From a bacterium EF100-94H03 bin56 (GTDB lineage: Bacteria; Pseudomonadota; Alphaproteobacteria; SP197): DNA of 64,000 bases. The notes below the pieces were generated by a model that saw nothing but the letters and a program-made list of their open reading frames with translations, was not told the origin of the DNA and did no database searches. Below, in pieces: positions 45,408-54,326 of the stretch (position 1 is the stretch's first letter; the number at the start of each line of letters is the position of its first letter). A program made the translations under genes and the position numbers. The stretch spans positions 1 to 64,000 of the forward strand of contig MPMV01000006.1 of assembly GCA_002238685.1 (NCBI GenBank), in the 5' to 3' direction.

Positions 45408-45878
45408 TCACTCCAGGTAGTGTTGAAGCGGCATCACGCTGTCCGGATCGTTGGCGATCTCCCTTTGGGCAAAGTCGATGAGGACGACTTCGTGATGGGT
45501 CAACCTCTGCAGCGCAACGAGATCATCCTCGGGCGCCATCTTTTCCAGCGCATGGAAGTTGTCGAGATAGGCGGGATACTCAACCGTGATGTGCGTCATG
45601 AACTGGCGCCAACTGAAATGTCGGTGAGGGCCGGTCAATTCCGCGCCGATAGCCTTGAGCACGGTCTCGTCTCGGGGCACGAGACCGTGCTTGTCGACCA
45701 GGGGACGCACCGTGTCAGCTGCGCGGCGTTCGACTGCGGCGAGAAGGGTGAGTTTCTCGCGTTCGGCCGCGTCGTCGAAACAATCGGCCAGAGCGGAGAA
45801 GTACGCCTCCCCCAAGATTTCCGCCTCGTAGTGGTAGAGGAGAGCCTTCAGATAGGCCGTGTCGTCTGTCTTTGTCAT
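45408..45878 (-). CDS. Predicted ferritin-like/helical-bundle protein
   Basis: Protein of about 156 residues, nearly all helical. Spaced carboxylate and His residues (YHYEAEILGEAYFSALADC, EREKLTLLAAVERRAADTV, FMTHITVEYPAYLDNF, LTHHEVVLIDFAQREI) fit a four-helix di-iron or similar metal-binding bundle of rubrerythrin/ferritin type, but I cannot name a family. ATG 45878 is preferred to the longer frame at 45962. The gene lies between two copies of a 53-bp palindromic repeat beside tRNA-Asn. Confidence 0.65.
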   Translation of the reverse strand: MTKTDDTAYLKALLYHYEAEILGEAYFSALADCFDDAAEREKLTLLAAVERRAADTVRPLVDKHGLVPRDETVLKAIGAELTGPHRHFSWRQFMTHITVEYPAYLDNFHALEKMAPEDDLVALQRLTHHEVVLIDFAQREIANDPDSVMPLQHYLE

Positions 45879-46950
45879 GCCATCATCCCGAAAGCGTCCG
45901 CGGGCAGAAGTGTAAACGCGTTTCACACCGAAGATCGATGCCATCGTGTGGCCGTTCACCAAGGCATGGCGTGCGCGCGACAGCCAGGGGAATGCTGGAC
46001 TCGCTCAGTGTCACCGAGGCCGCTGGGCCTTACGTCCGCATTGGCGCGTGGCGCCTTGTCGCCCGCAGCGATCCTGTGAAGCTGCCGGCGTGGGCCAATC
46101 GCTCAACCGTGCCTCGGGTGGCTGGCGCCAAAGGCCGTCCTGCAACGAGCAGGCTGCGACCAGTCGCGGTGCGGAGATTCTCGCCAACGTGGTGCCAACG
46201 GAGAGTGCCGGCCCATGGGTGAGTGGCTCTTGCAGTTGTTTGTTCCCAAGAAGACCTCCAGGTCGCTGCGGCGCTTCAAGTCGGGGGGCCGTCAGCCGGC
46301 GACCGGGATGTCGCCAGGCGACGGCCCTTCCGATATCCGCAACGTTCACCGAATTTCCTGTCGGGCGGAAAGCGCCAACGGTGCGACAATCACGACCGTC
46401 AGCCAGACACACTGGGCTGAACCGCATGTCGACCCTCGTCCGGCAGAGCCTGTGATGGCGCGGTGTGCAATTGCTTTCTCAGTTGCGGCGGCCGATTGCG
46501 AGAGCGGTCGTCGAGGCACTTGAGTGCGCGGTCCTTCGCCGGAACCCGCGTCCGGTCTCGTGCACTTCGTGGCCAGCGTTCGCCTCGCAAGACCGATTGG
46601 TCCTTCTTCATGCCTTTCTGACAAGCCTGTTCTCCACCAAGGCAACCTCCCTGCTGCATTTCGTCCCTGAGGGCGCAGCCTTACGCAACCGGAGGACACG
46701 CCCTCACTCCGTTGATCGGTGTCCCAATCACGCTCCTTGCGGAATCCGGGCGTGGACCGAGCCTCGTTCGACGCCTGGATGGAGCATGGCTGGTCCGGGC
46801 TCTTCAATGATTGCGTCACTGGAGGGACGTCGAGTTCAGCTAGTCGTACGCGCACCCTGGGAGCACTCGGAAACCGCCGGATGACGGGGTCCGGGGCGTG
46901 GCTCTGAATCATGGTGGGGACGCCCACCGCCGGGGCAACCGGCTCCTGAG
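45879..46950. other. Accessory non-coding region
   Basis: About 1.07 kb with the second 53-bp repeat and no convincing gene. Frames up to about 190 codons occur on both strands (for example minus 46346-46927) but lack domains, have rare-looking composition and no ribosome sites. Likely decayed DNA. Confidence 0.45.
46280..46332. repeat. 53-bp palindromic repeat, copy 2
   Basis: Exact copy of 45226-45278, in the same orientation, 1,054 bp away. The interval contains the helical-bundle gene. Confidence 0.9.
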
Positions 46951-47214
46951 GACGGCGGCGGTGAACTACACCATGGACGTCGGCGGGCGCGATGTCGCGG
47001 GTTCAGCGGCATCCTGAACAGCGACCGCGGGAAGGCACACGGCGTCGAGACAGTGATCTTCTACGACCTCGCGATCTGTCCGAACGGAACCTTCGCGACC
47101 GGCCAATCGGGCACGCGAATCCAGGACGGCTTCCACGGTCAAGGTGACTCCGAGGCGACCGACGTCTCCGAGCAATCCGACATGGTGGGCGCCTTCGGCG
47201 AGAGGCGGCAGTAG
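46951..47214 (+). pseudogene. TbpB-like beta-barrel protein remnant, frameshifted
   Basis: A C-terminal piece reads GFSGILNSDRGKAHGVETVI and ends FHGQGDSEATDVSEQSDMVG then AFGERRQ and stop. This matches the end of transferrin-binding-protein-B-like surface barrels (HGxx..EVxGxxE...VGAFGxxRQ). The preceding strand VNYTMDVGGRDV is in a different frame, so a frameshift near 46995 breaks the gene, and the N-terminal part is missing. Confidence 0.4.
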
Positions 47215-47543
47215 GCAGGCAGCCGCTGCTTCCCGCCTGGCGTCAAGCGGGGGGCCTCGCGCCGTTTCCGCGAACCGGCTTCGATTGCGCTTCGACCAGC
47301 GCCGTGTCGAGAGGTGGACCTTACCGACGCGCGCGCCGGAAAAAATCGGGATCGCCCGGATTCTGCAATGGCGGTGCGCCGCGAGATCACGTCGGATAGT
47401 GGAGTCGATTCAATATTTTTATGTAATTCACATCAAATTAACTTACATTGACACATTACCTTCACACAACACTGACTACAACTTGGTAGAGTTATTGGCT
47501 CGACCCCCGCCGGGTCTGCGCTACCTGCTGGGTGAGATCAGTC
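47215..47543. other. Intergenic with AT-rich island
   Basis: About 330 bases. Positions 47405-47485 are strikingly AT-rich compared with the window and include TTGACA at 47448-47453, a possible promoter element for the GT25 genes, without a clear -10 at the right distance. AT-rich islands of this kind often mark transferred DNA. Confidence 0.4.
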
Positions 47544-47837
47544 ATGGCAGTTCCCTTGCACGTCATCAATTTAGATCGGCGTCCGGCGCTTGCCCTTCCA
47601 GCACATGCGCACACACCCGGTCAGTGCAACGTTGAGATTAATGAGATCGCTGCTGCGTGTGACGTTCGTGCGGCGATCTACGCGATCCATGCTGAAACAC
47701 ATGAGGCTTATCAAGAGGTGGGCGAGAGGTTGCCCACAGATGAACTCATCGACTCTCTCAATGGATCTGCAGATGCCGAAGTCCGGCTCAACAGTGCAGT
47801 GCGCAGTTATGTCCGGTGCGCAGAGCAGGTGCCGTGA
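47544..47837 (+). CDS. Small hypothetical protein upstream of GT25
   Basis: Protein of 97 residues. Its first residues, MAVPLHVINLDRRP, match the N-terminus of GT25 glycosyltransferases, but the rest does not continue that fold, so it may be a truncated and rebuilt GT25 start. The C-terminal 60 residues are helical and acidic without a recognised domain. Its TGA overlaps a GTG start of the following GT25 gene (GTGA), suggesting coupling. Confidence 0.45.
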   Translation: MAVPLHVINLDRRPALALPAHAHTPGQCNVEINEIAAACDVRAAIYAIHAETHEAYQEVGERLPTDELIDSLNGSADAEVRLNSAVRSYVRCAEQVP

Positions 47838-48580
47838 GCGCACGCGACATGAGGATTGTCGTCGTCAGTCTCCGCCATGCGCGTGAGCGTAGGGAACGCA
47901 TTACGCAGCAGTTCTCCGAGATCAATCTACCGTTCGAATTCATGGATGCCATAGACGCGCGAGATCTGACCACTGAGGACATGGCCCAGGTCGACACACG
48001 ATACCGCCGCCGCTGGGGGCTCCGGCCTCTCGCACCGTCCGAACTGGCTTGCTGGCGCTCCCACGTCCACGCGATCGGACAGGCCAGCACCGGCCCTGAT
48101 CCGATGATCGCCATATTCGAGGATGACGCCATCCTTCGACCGGAGCTGCCGGCCGTGCTGTCTGCTCTCGAGAACTGCCCTGTACCCTTCGATATTGTCA
48201 GCCTCGGTCGGCGGCAACCGCAAAGGCCATTGGTCGCCGGGCGACCTCTTGCGGAGGGTCGATCCATGGGGCGGATTCGTTACACTGAGTATGGCGCCTA
48301 CGGCTATGTGGTCAAGAAAGAGTGCGCACTTCACCTCATGAACCGCATGAGCCGGATGCGCCTGCCAGTCGACATGGAACTGCTGTTCTTTTGGGTCCAC
48401 CAGCTCAACCTCTATTTCCTCGACGTGCCGGTGGTCGAACACGACGATGATATCCCCTCGCAGCTCACCGCAGATCGTGCAAGCGTGTTGGCCGGGTGGA
48501 AGACGCCCCGCCTCCGTCAAATCGGCTATCGCCTGCAGATGGGAGTGCGTAAGCGGATCGGGTTTAGGAGGCTGGTCTAG
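47834..48580 (+). CDS. GT25-family glycosyltransferase (LPS biosynthesis type)
   Basis: Protein of about 248 residues of glycosyltransferase family 25, which adds sugars to lipooligosaccharide outer cores or other surface glycans. Blocks: MRIVVVSLRHARERRERIT, LPFEFMDAIDARDL, LAPSELACWRSHVHAIGQ, the nucleotide/metal motif MIAIFEDDAILRPELP, and YGAYGYVVKKECALHLM. Start GTG 47834 (overlapping the previous stop) or ATG 47849. A broken GT25 copy follows directly, so this is the surviving member of a small surface-glycan cluster. Confidence 0.82.
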   Translation: MSARDMRIVVVSLRHARERRERITQQFSEINLPFEFMDAIDARDLTTEDMAQVDTRYRRRWGLRPLAPSELACWRSHVHAIGQASTGPDPMIAIFEDDAILRPELPAVLSALENCPVPFDIVSLGRRQPQRPLVAGRPLAEGRSMGRIRYTEYGAYGYVVKKECALHLMNRMSRMRLPVDMELLFFWVHQLNLYFLDVPVVEHDDDIPSQLTADRASVLAGWKTPRLRQIGYRLQMGVRKRIGFRRLV

Positions 48581-48639
48581 CCAGGCCATGTAATCCCAAA
48601 GTCAAACTGAGGCACCACCCGGTGGCCGGATCGGCTGAA

Positions 48640-49377
48640 GTTCGTGACAAAGCAACTTGACCGGGTTGGTCTAGAGGCTCAGCGCATTGTTGTTGTTGAT
48701 GCTCAAACCGTGAAGATGGAGGATATCCCGAGAGTAGACTTGAAAGGGGAGCCATGGCCTCCCGCCGCCTTGATCAGGGAGCGGCGGCCTCTATCATCAG
48801 TCACTTCACGGCGATGCAGGCCATCGTCGATCGGACGCCGAGGCCGGGCTGATCCTCGAGGATGACGCGGTTCTGTCCAGTGAACTTCCCTTGTTTCTTG
48901 AATCGACCGTTTGGTGGCCCGTTGGCGCCAAGGTCATAAGGTTGGACACCGTCCGACTGCACAACAGAAACCTGCGCTGAAGACCAAGCCGTGGGGCCTC
49001 CGCTCCGATACATCAGAATGGCCTATACCGAATATGCCGCCTATCTGCTTCGCGCATCTGTCGCGGCGGAGTTGCTGGACCGGCGCTTCAAGATCGACAT
49101 TCCAATCGACGTTCTTCTCTATGACTTGCGTGTCTCCTGGGTTGCGCGGGAACTGCGGCCGCTCGTGGTTGTTCCCAGCCTCGTGCAACAAACGTACGAC
49201 GAGTTCGAGAGCGACATAAACCCGTGGCGAAAGGCAATGCAGCGGAAGGGCTTCGTTCACCAGCGCCTGCGGGATGTGCGTGTCACGCCCTACAGGATGC
49301 GGCCACAAATGCAGCGCCTCACGGAGCTTGCCAAGATGGTCCCCGTCGCGGGTGCTGCCCGCAGATTGACGCATTGA
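48640..49377 (+). pseudogene. Second GT25 glycosyltransferase, broken by frameshifts
   Basis: GT25 blocks appear in three different frames: an early part (KQLDRVGLEAQRIVVVDAQT, from about 48645), the motif LILEDDAVLSSELPLFLES at about 48850, and a C-terminal part from 48991 (MAYTEYAAYLLRASVAAELL, then IDIPIDVLLYD). At least two frameshifts separate them. The C-terminal frame at 48991-49377 could still be translated as 128 residues but lacks the catalytic region. Confidence 0.7.
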
Positions 49378-49533
49378 CGGCGCGACGATCGCAACTATCA
49401 GCCAGCTACGTCGGGCCGCTCCTATTGCGGTGGGCGTTTGAACTGGCCGGATTGGCCACGATTGTGTGGATCGTGCCACGCGGCGTGGCGGCGCATCATG
49501 TGGCGCGGCGCGGCTGACCCCGGCAAGGGAATC

Positions 49534-50874
49534 TCATGCGGCAAGCGTCTCCGGCCAGACGGGATCGTGTGAGCCGAGCGGCGCGGAAGGCCGCGTCCAG
49601 TGCGGTGGCGTGCGGGACATCATTGCGACCGGCGCCAGATGCGTCAGTCGGCCGTGCGGCGTGTCGCTCTCCATCGAGATCGCCGCAAGCTCCTCCGGCG
49701 AGAGGTCCGTCGGCGCGTCACGCCAACCTTCGACGGGCCCCTTGGCCTTGATCCATTCCGCCATGCCGGCGAGCGAGAGCTGCACATGCCAGCTTCCCCC
49801 CTCCTCTGCCCGGCGTAGCAGGGCCGTCACGACGCCCCATGCCGCCAGGTAGCCGGCGCAATAGTCGAGCGGCTGCACCGGCAGGTTGCACGGCGCTTCG
49901 GGACTGCCCTGCACCGTGGACATGCCGGAGGCGTTCTGAAGGATGCTGTCGAAGCCCCGACGCGGCGCGAACGGCCCCTCATGCCCGTAGGCGGACAGCG
50001 ATACATAGATCTTGCCGGGTCCGATATCGCGAGGGCCGAAACCACGCGCGGCGAGCGTGCCCGGGCGGTAGCCCTGCACGAATACATCCGCCTCGCTGGC
50101 GAGTGCGCGAAGCTGCGCCCGGCCGCGTTGCTCGCGCAGATCGACGAAAGCCGAGAGCTTGCCGTGACCGGTGTCCATGACGAGCGTCGGCGCGAAGGGC
50201 AGATGCGGCGCAGCAATGCGCATGACATCGGCGCCGTGCTCGGCGAGCGTGCGCCCGCAGGTCGGCCCGGCCAGTACCCGAGTCAGGTCCAGCACACGGA
50301 TGCCCGCCAGCGGCCGGCCCCCGCCGCGCGGCACGGATTTCGGCCCGTCGCCGATGCGTTCAATCGAGACTGGCGGCAGCGCCGCAAGCGCCCGGCCGTG
50401 CGGGTGGGCGACCCATTCCTCGGGCGTACGCGTCAGCGCGCCGCAGAGGCCAGCTGCGGCAATGGCATCCTCGAATTCCTGCCCGCCACGCGCGGCGACG
50501 GCTGCGGCAAACTCCTCCTTGTTGGCCCTGGTGCCCAGCAACGCCAGCATCCCTTCGCGGTGATGAGGGAAATTGCAATGCAGGAAGACATGCCGACCGT
50601 CGCCGGTCGGGTAGAGCCCCGAGAAGGGATCCCACGACGAGGACGGCTCGATACCGTCAATTCTGAGGTAAGTGGCGGAACGCATGGCTGCTGCCGCGTG
50701 GCGGCAATTCACCGCCACCGACTGGCGCTCGCCCGTGCGCAACTCCCAGAAATCAGCTGCGGCCTGTGCGGAAGCGGCGATGGCAACCGCGCCTGCCGCG
50801 CCTATGCGGTAAGGCGTCGGGAAAACTGGATCGGCACCGGTCAACAGAACACTCCGGATGGCTTGATGCATCAT
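49534..50874 (-). CDS. CaiB/BaiF-type family III CoA-transferase
   Basis: Protein of about 446 residues that moves CoA between carboxylic acids. The C-terminal half carries the family core: LAGIRVLDLTRVLAGPTCGR, HGADVMRIAAPHLP, DVFVQGYRPGTLAARGFG, VSLSAYGHEGPFAPRRGFDS and QPLDYCAGYLAAWGVVTALL. The N-terminal half (IGAAGAVAIAASAQAAADFW, QSVAVNCRHAAAAMRS) is a second CoA-transferase-like portion, giving the long, rearranged type. The start is uncertain; ATG 50874 or 50871 is chosen since conservation seems to begin there, although the frame is open to 51288. A fragment of another CaiB-family gene lies just upstream on the other strand. Confidence 0.82.
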   Translation of the reverse strand: MMHQAIRSVLLTGADPVFPTPYRIGAAGAVAIAASAQAAADFWELRTGERQSVAVNCRHAAAAMRSATYLRIDGIEPSSSWDPFSGLYPTGDGRHVFLHCNFPHHREGMLALLGTRANKEEFAAAVAARGGQEFEDAIAAAGLCGALTRTPEEWVAHPHGRALAALPPVSIERIGDGPKSVPRGGGRPLAGIRVLDLTRVLAGPTCGRTLAEHGADVMRIAAPHLPFAPTLVMDTGHGKLSAFVDLREQRGRAQLRALASEADVFVQGYRPGTLAARGFGPRDIGPGKIYVSLSAYGHEGPFAPRRGFDSILQNASGMSTVQGSPEAPCNLPVQPLDYCAGYLAAWGVVTALLRRAEEGGSWHVQLSLAGMAEWIKAKGPVEGWRDAPTDLSPEELAAISMESDTPHGRLTHLAPVAMMSRTPPHWTRPSAPLGSHDPVWPETLAA

Positions 50875-50904
50875 TCCACAAGCATAGCGAGGCGGAGACA
50901 GACG

Positions 50905-51060
50905 AGCGATCCGCCGCTGTGGGGCATTGCAGTTCTCGACCTGGCTCCATTCGAAGCCGGCCCATCCTGTACGGAGGCACTGGATTGACACGGCGTGCAT
51001 GTCATTGAGTTCGGGGAACCCCTCCGCGGCGACCAGGGGCGGCGGATCCTCCAGCGCCAT
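50905..51060 (+). pseudogene. CaiB-family CoA-transferase N-terminal remnant
   Basis: In frame the plus strand reads LWGIAVLDLAPFEAGPSCTE followed by ALD, a stop, then HGVHVIEFGEPLRGDQGRR. This is the typical start of a family III CoA-transferase (RVLDLTRFEAGPSCTEALAxLGADVIKVExPxxGDxGR) with one stop replacing residues in the middle. Nothing of the rest of the gene follows. Confidence 0.55.
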
Positions 51061-51688
51061 ATGACTCTGCCAGGCGACAGACGCGCCAGTGTCTACCTGC
51101 GAAGTCCGCTCCGGCAATGAATCCGAACAAGCCTCGAAGCCGATAGGGATTTCAGGATTGAGGCTACTCTCCACGGAGACGATAACTCTAGTCGCTCCGC
51201 CTTGAACTTCGACTTCGGACCGAAGGGACGCGGCTGTCCGGGCCGACGGTACGGCGGTCATCAACACCGGCGATGACCTCACGACCATGCCTGCTCGAGC
51301 CGAAGTGTTGGCTCGAGACGATCACATCGAGCTTCGCAAAAAGGCCGGCGAACATTTGTGCGACGCCACAGAGCGATTCTGCAACGAGATGCTGGTCAGG
51401 CACCTGTGGGCCAAGGGCGACAGTCGCGCTGTGCTGAGCGACTATAACGACGAGAACCCAAGACAGCTCGAGCCCAAGGTGGAGCCTCTGCTCACCGCCG
51501 ACCCGTCGCACCCCGGAAAACTGCGCATGATCGGAAGCTGAACACCAACCCTATCTCTTGGCCGCACGCTCAAATGGAATCCATCGCTCCCGTGAGCAAC
51601 AGTCTCGCACTCATGTTGCACACCGTGGCAGCCTGACCTGGTCAGAGAAACCCGGCATGCGCTTGATCGAGTCGTGTCGCGGTGATGG
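51061..51688. other. Accessory intergenic region
   Basis: About 630 bases. A plus-strand frame at 51287-51541 (84 codons, with helical segments such as ELRKKAGEHLCDATERF) has no recognised domain and only a weak ribosome site; it could be a gene fragment. Nothing else is assignable. Confidence 0.35.
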
Positions 51689-52423
51689 CTATCGGGGATG
51701 CAGGTGTCGCGAGAAGAGATCGAGCATCCCTTCCCAGCACGCTTCGGCCGCCTCCTCGACATAGGCGTCGCGTTCGGGGAAGGAATAGCCGTGCCGCGTT
51801 CCGGGATAGGTTTCGATGCGGTGGGAGATCGCGTGCCTGGTGAAGGTGTCGCGCAGGGTGGGAATGACATTGTCGGGGACCAGGGGATCGTCCGAGGCGA
51901 AGCCGAGAAACATCTCGGCGCGGATCGCCGCCGCCCCGAGATGCGGTGAATCGGGTTCGTCGGTCACCATGCGCACACCGTGAAACGCGGCGACCGCCGC
52001 GACCCGTTCCGGGAACCGGCACGCGGCAGCGAGCACGTACTGACCGCTCATGCAGTAGCCGACCAGTCCCCGCGGCCCCGCCGCCACGCGGTCGTCGGCG
52101 TCGAGATAATCGAGAATGGCGCGGCAGTCCGCCGCCACTCTCTCGTGATCGAGACTCGCCATGGCCGCACCGAAGGCTGCCGTCATCCTGTCATCCCGGC
52201 GGGAAAGATCGAAGCGCAGGGTGCCAAGCCTGTAGTACATGTCGGGAAGAATGCAGACAAAGCCGGCGGATGCGACACGTCTGGCGAATCGATGAAGTTC
52301 CTCGCGAATTCCCGGAGCATCCATGAGCATGATCACGGCCGGCGCCGGCTCATCCCCTTCCGGCAGGGCAAGGAAGGCCGGTATCGGACCATCGGGTGAA
52401 GGGATTGAAAGACTGTCGTTCAT
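51689..52423 (-). CDS. Dienelactone hydrolase-family protein
   Basis: Alpha/beta hydrolase of 244 residues. The DLH nucleophile is the Cys in LVGYCMSGQYVLAAA (about 124), with Asp in FASDDPLVPDN and His in YPGTRHGYSFPERDAY completing the triad. An oxyanion region lies in PAVIMLMDAPGIREEL. Family members open enol-lactones in chloroaromatic catabolism but many act on other esters. ATG 52423 fits the usual length; the long upstream frame is unsupported. Divergent from the nitrile-hydratase accessory gene. Confidence 0.88.
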   Translation of the reverse strand: MNDSLSIPSPDGPIPAFLALPEGDEPAPAVIMLMDAPGIREELHRFARRVASAGFVCILPDMYYRLGTLRFDLSRRDDRMTAAFGAAMASLDHERVAADCRAILDYLDADDRVAAGPRGLVGYCMSGQYVLAAACRFPERVAAVAAFHGVRMVTDEPDSPHLGAAAIRAEMFLGFASDDPLVPDNVIPTLRDTFTRHAISHRIETYPGTRHGYSFPERDAYVEEAAEACWEGMLDLFSRHLHPR

Positions 52424-52602
52424 GGTTGTGCGCCATACCGCCTTCGGGGTGTTGAGGGTAGGCCGACCGGACCCTCGGGACAATGTCCGCCGGACCGAGC
52501 CGGATTCAGGGGCCGGCTGTCTCCCTTGTCCGCATGAGGAGGACAACGGATTGCACGGCGAATTTGCGTTAGGCTGGCGGTCTGGTCCGCGGAGCATGTC
52601 TG

Positions 52603-52947
52603 GTGGCAGGTGATCACAATGCACCGGTTCGTCCGGGAGAAGAACGCACGTTCGATGAGCCGTGGCAGGCGCGCATCTTCGCCATGGTCAATGCCATGCA
52701 CGGCGCCGGTCACTATGACTGGCGCGCCTTCCAGGAACTGCTGATCGACGAGATCGCAAGTCACGGCTCGGCGGATGGCCACGACTACTATGAACGCTGG
52801 CTTGCGGCTGCCGAGCGCCTCATCATCGCCCGGGGCTTCGGCGACAGGAAGGAACTCGCCATCATCCGCCAGCGCCTGGAAGACCACCCGCCTCCGCGCA
52901 CGACATCGACGGTCGCACCCCTTGCCGTGGAACCGGCGGTGACATGA
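52603..52947 (+). CDS. Nitrile hydratase accessory protein-like, orphan
   Basis: Protein of 114 residues matching the N-terminal domain of the nitrile hydratase beta subunit as found in accessory/activator proteins: FDEPWQARIFAMVNAMHGAG (about 17-36), YDWRAFQELLIDEIA and YYERWLAAAERLI. Such proteins help insert the Fe or Co cofactor or form part of related thiocyanate hydrolases. The start codon is GTG after a GGAG. No alpha or catalytic beta subunit is in the window. Its stop overlaps the start of a DadA-like oxidase (ATGA), and a COG0523 metal GTPase, a family that includes nitrile hydratase activators, is encoded nearby. Confidence 0.8.
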   Translation: MAGDHNAPVRPGEERTFDEPWQARIFAMVNAMHGAGHYDWRAFQELLIDEIASHGSADGHDYYERWLAAAERLIIARGFGDRKELAIIRQRLEDHPPPRTTSTVAPLAVEPAVT

Positions 52948-54326
52948 GAAGTGTCTGGCTGACGCAGGCGATGGCGGCGGATGCCGCTGCCGGTATCACG
53001 TCGCTCGAGGGCGACCTTGCGGTCGATGTCGCCATCGTCGGCGGCGGTTACACGGGCCTTTGGACGGCCATCGAACTTAAGCGGCGTGATCCCTCGCTCG
53101 ATGTCGCCGTCATTGAACGCGATGTGTGCGGTGCCGGAGGAAGCGGCGCCAATGCCGGCTTCGCCTTGCCCATGTGGCTTCAGGTTCCGGCACTGGAACG
53201 TGCCGGAGGGACCGACGCTGCCCTCCATATTGGCCGGGCTTCCATCGATGCAATCGACGACATCCGCGCCCTCGCCGGCAAGGGTGGCAATGACATCTCC
53301 ATGAGCAGCGCGCCGACGGTCTGGGCGGCGACCTGCCAGAAACAGTCGGGTCACTGGGACGACATGCTGGACCTGATGGAATCCCGGCAGATCCACAGCT
53401 TCCGCCGTCTCGGGGCCGACGAAATCCGGTCGCTGACGGGCAGCAACGCGCTTGTTGCCGGTGTTGTCGACACCGCGAGTGCCACCCTCCATCCCGGCCA
53501 TCTGGTACGGGCCCTGAGGCGCGAAGCCCTCTCCCTGGAGGTCCGTGTCCTCGAGAAGACGGCGATGACACGCCTTCGGCGCTCGACCCCGCCCGGCGTC
53601 ATCACCGCCCGTGGCACTGTCACCGCACGCAAGATCGTGCTGGCTCTTTACGGGTGGTCCCTCTCCTTGCCGGAGATCAGGCCGGCCCTCATGGTGATGG
53701 TCACCGATGCGGCGATGACCGTGCCCGTTCCAGGTCTCCTCGACTCCCTCGGTGTTGCCGGTGCGCCGGGATTCACCGATTCGCGCACCTTCATCGAATC
53801 CTGCCGGCCGACGGCGGACGGACGCATTGTCGTCACCAAGTCGGGCGGCGCCCTTCCCTTCGGAGACCGGATCGATGCCTCGCTCAAACGCACGCGCCGC
53901 AGCACCCGGGAACTGCGCGCCATCATGGCAGCCTATCACCCGGCACTCGCCGACGTCGCCATCGAGGGGACCTGGTGCGGTCCCATCGACAGGTCCCGTG
54001 ACGGGCTTCCCCTGTTCGGACACCTCGGATCATCGCCGGACATCGTCTTCGGTTGCGGGTACTCCGGCGCCGGTATCGTGCCGTCGCGGGTCGGAAGCCA
54101 CATCCTCGCCTCGCTGGTCCAGGAGAGGGACGACGCATGGAGCCGTTCGCCCCTGGTGGGGCAGCCGGAACGGGCCTTTCCCCGGGAACCCTTCCGCTGG
54201 ATCGGCGGCCACGCGGTACGTGCCGCCATCGAACGCAAGGACCGTCTCGACCACGAAGGCCGGGAACCGGGACCGCTGACCCGTTTCTGGCTCCGCTTCA
54301 AGCCGGTGAGCTACAAGCCGTCCTGA
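52944..54326 (+). CDS. FAD-dependent amino-acid/amine oxidase (DadA/DAO-like)
   Basis: Protein of 460 residues with the DAO fold. The Rossmann motif VDVAIVGGGYTGLWTAIEL starts near residue 28, followed by VIERDVCGAGGSGANAGFA, VDTASATLHPGHLVRALRR and a C-terminal GLPLFGHLGSSPDIVFGCGYSG, with a tail of about 80 residues. Relatives oxidise N-methyl or D-amino acids, sarcosine or gamma-glutamyl-putrescine. It is coupled to the nitrile hydratase accessory gene by an ATGA overlap. Its 3' end overlaps the convergent COG0523 gene by 29 bases. Confidence 0.88.
   Translation: MRSVWLTQAMAADAAAGITSLEGDLAVDVAIVGGGYTGLWTAIELKRRDPSLDVAVIERDVCGAGGSGANAGFALPMWLQVPALERAGGTDAALHIGRASIDAIDDIRALAGKGGNDISMSSAPTVWAATCQKQSGHWDDMLDLMESRQIHSFRRLGADEIRSLTGSNALVAGVVDTASATLHPGHLVRALRREALSLEVRVLEKTAMTRLRRSTPPGVITARGTVTARKIVLALYGWSLSLPEIRPALMVMVTDAAMTVPVPGLLDSLGVAGAPGFTDSRTFIESCRPTADGRIVVTKSGGALPFGDRIDASLKRTRRSTRELRAIMAAYHPALADVAIEGTWCGPIDRSRDGLPLFGHLGSSPDIVFGCGYSGAGIVPSRVGSHILASLVQERDDAWSRSPLVGQPERAFPREPFRWIGGHAVRAAIERKDRLDHEGREPGPLTRFWLRFKPVSYKPS

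Noticed and set aside
45147-46332. Integrative element with tRNA-Asn att duplication
   Set aside because: The repeated 53 bases lie outside the tRNA; no second copy of the tRNA 3' end and no integrase gene are present in the interval.
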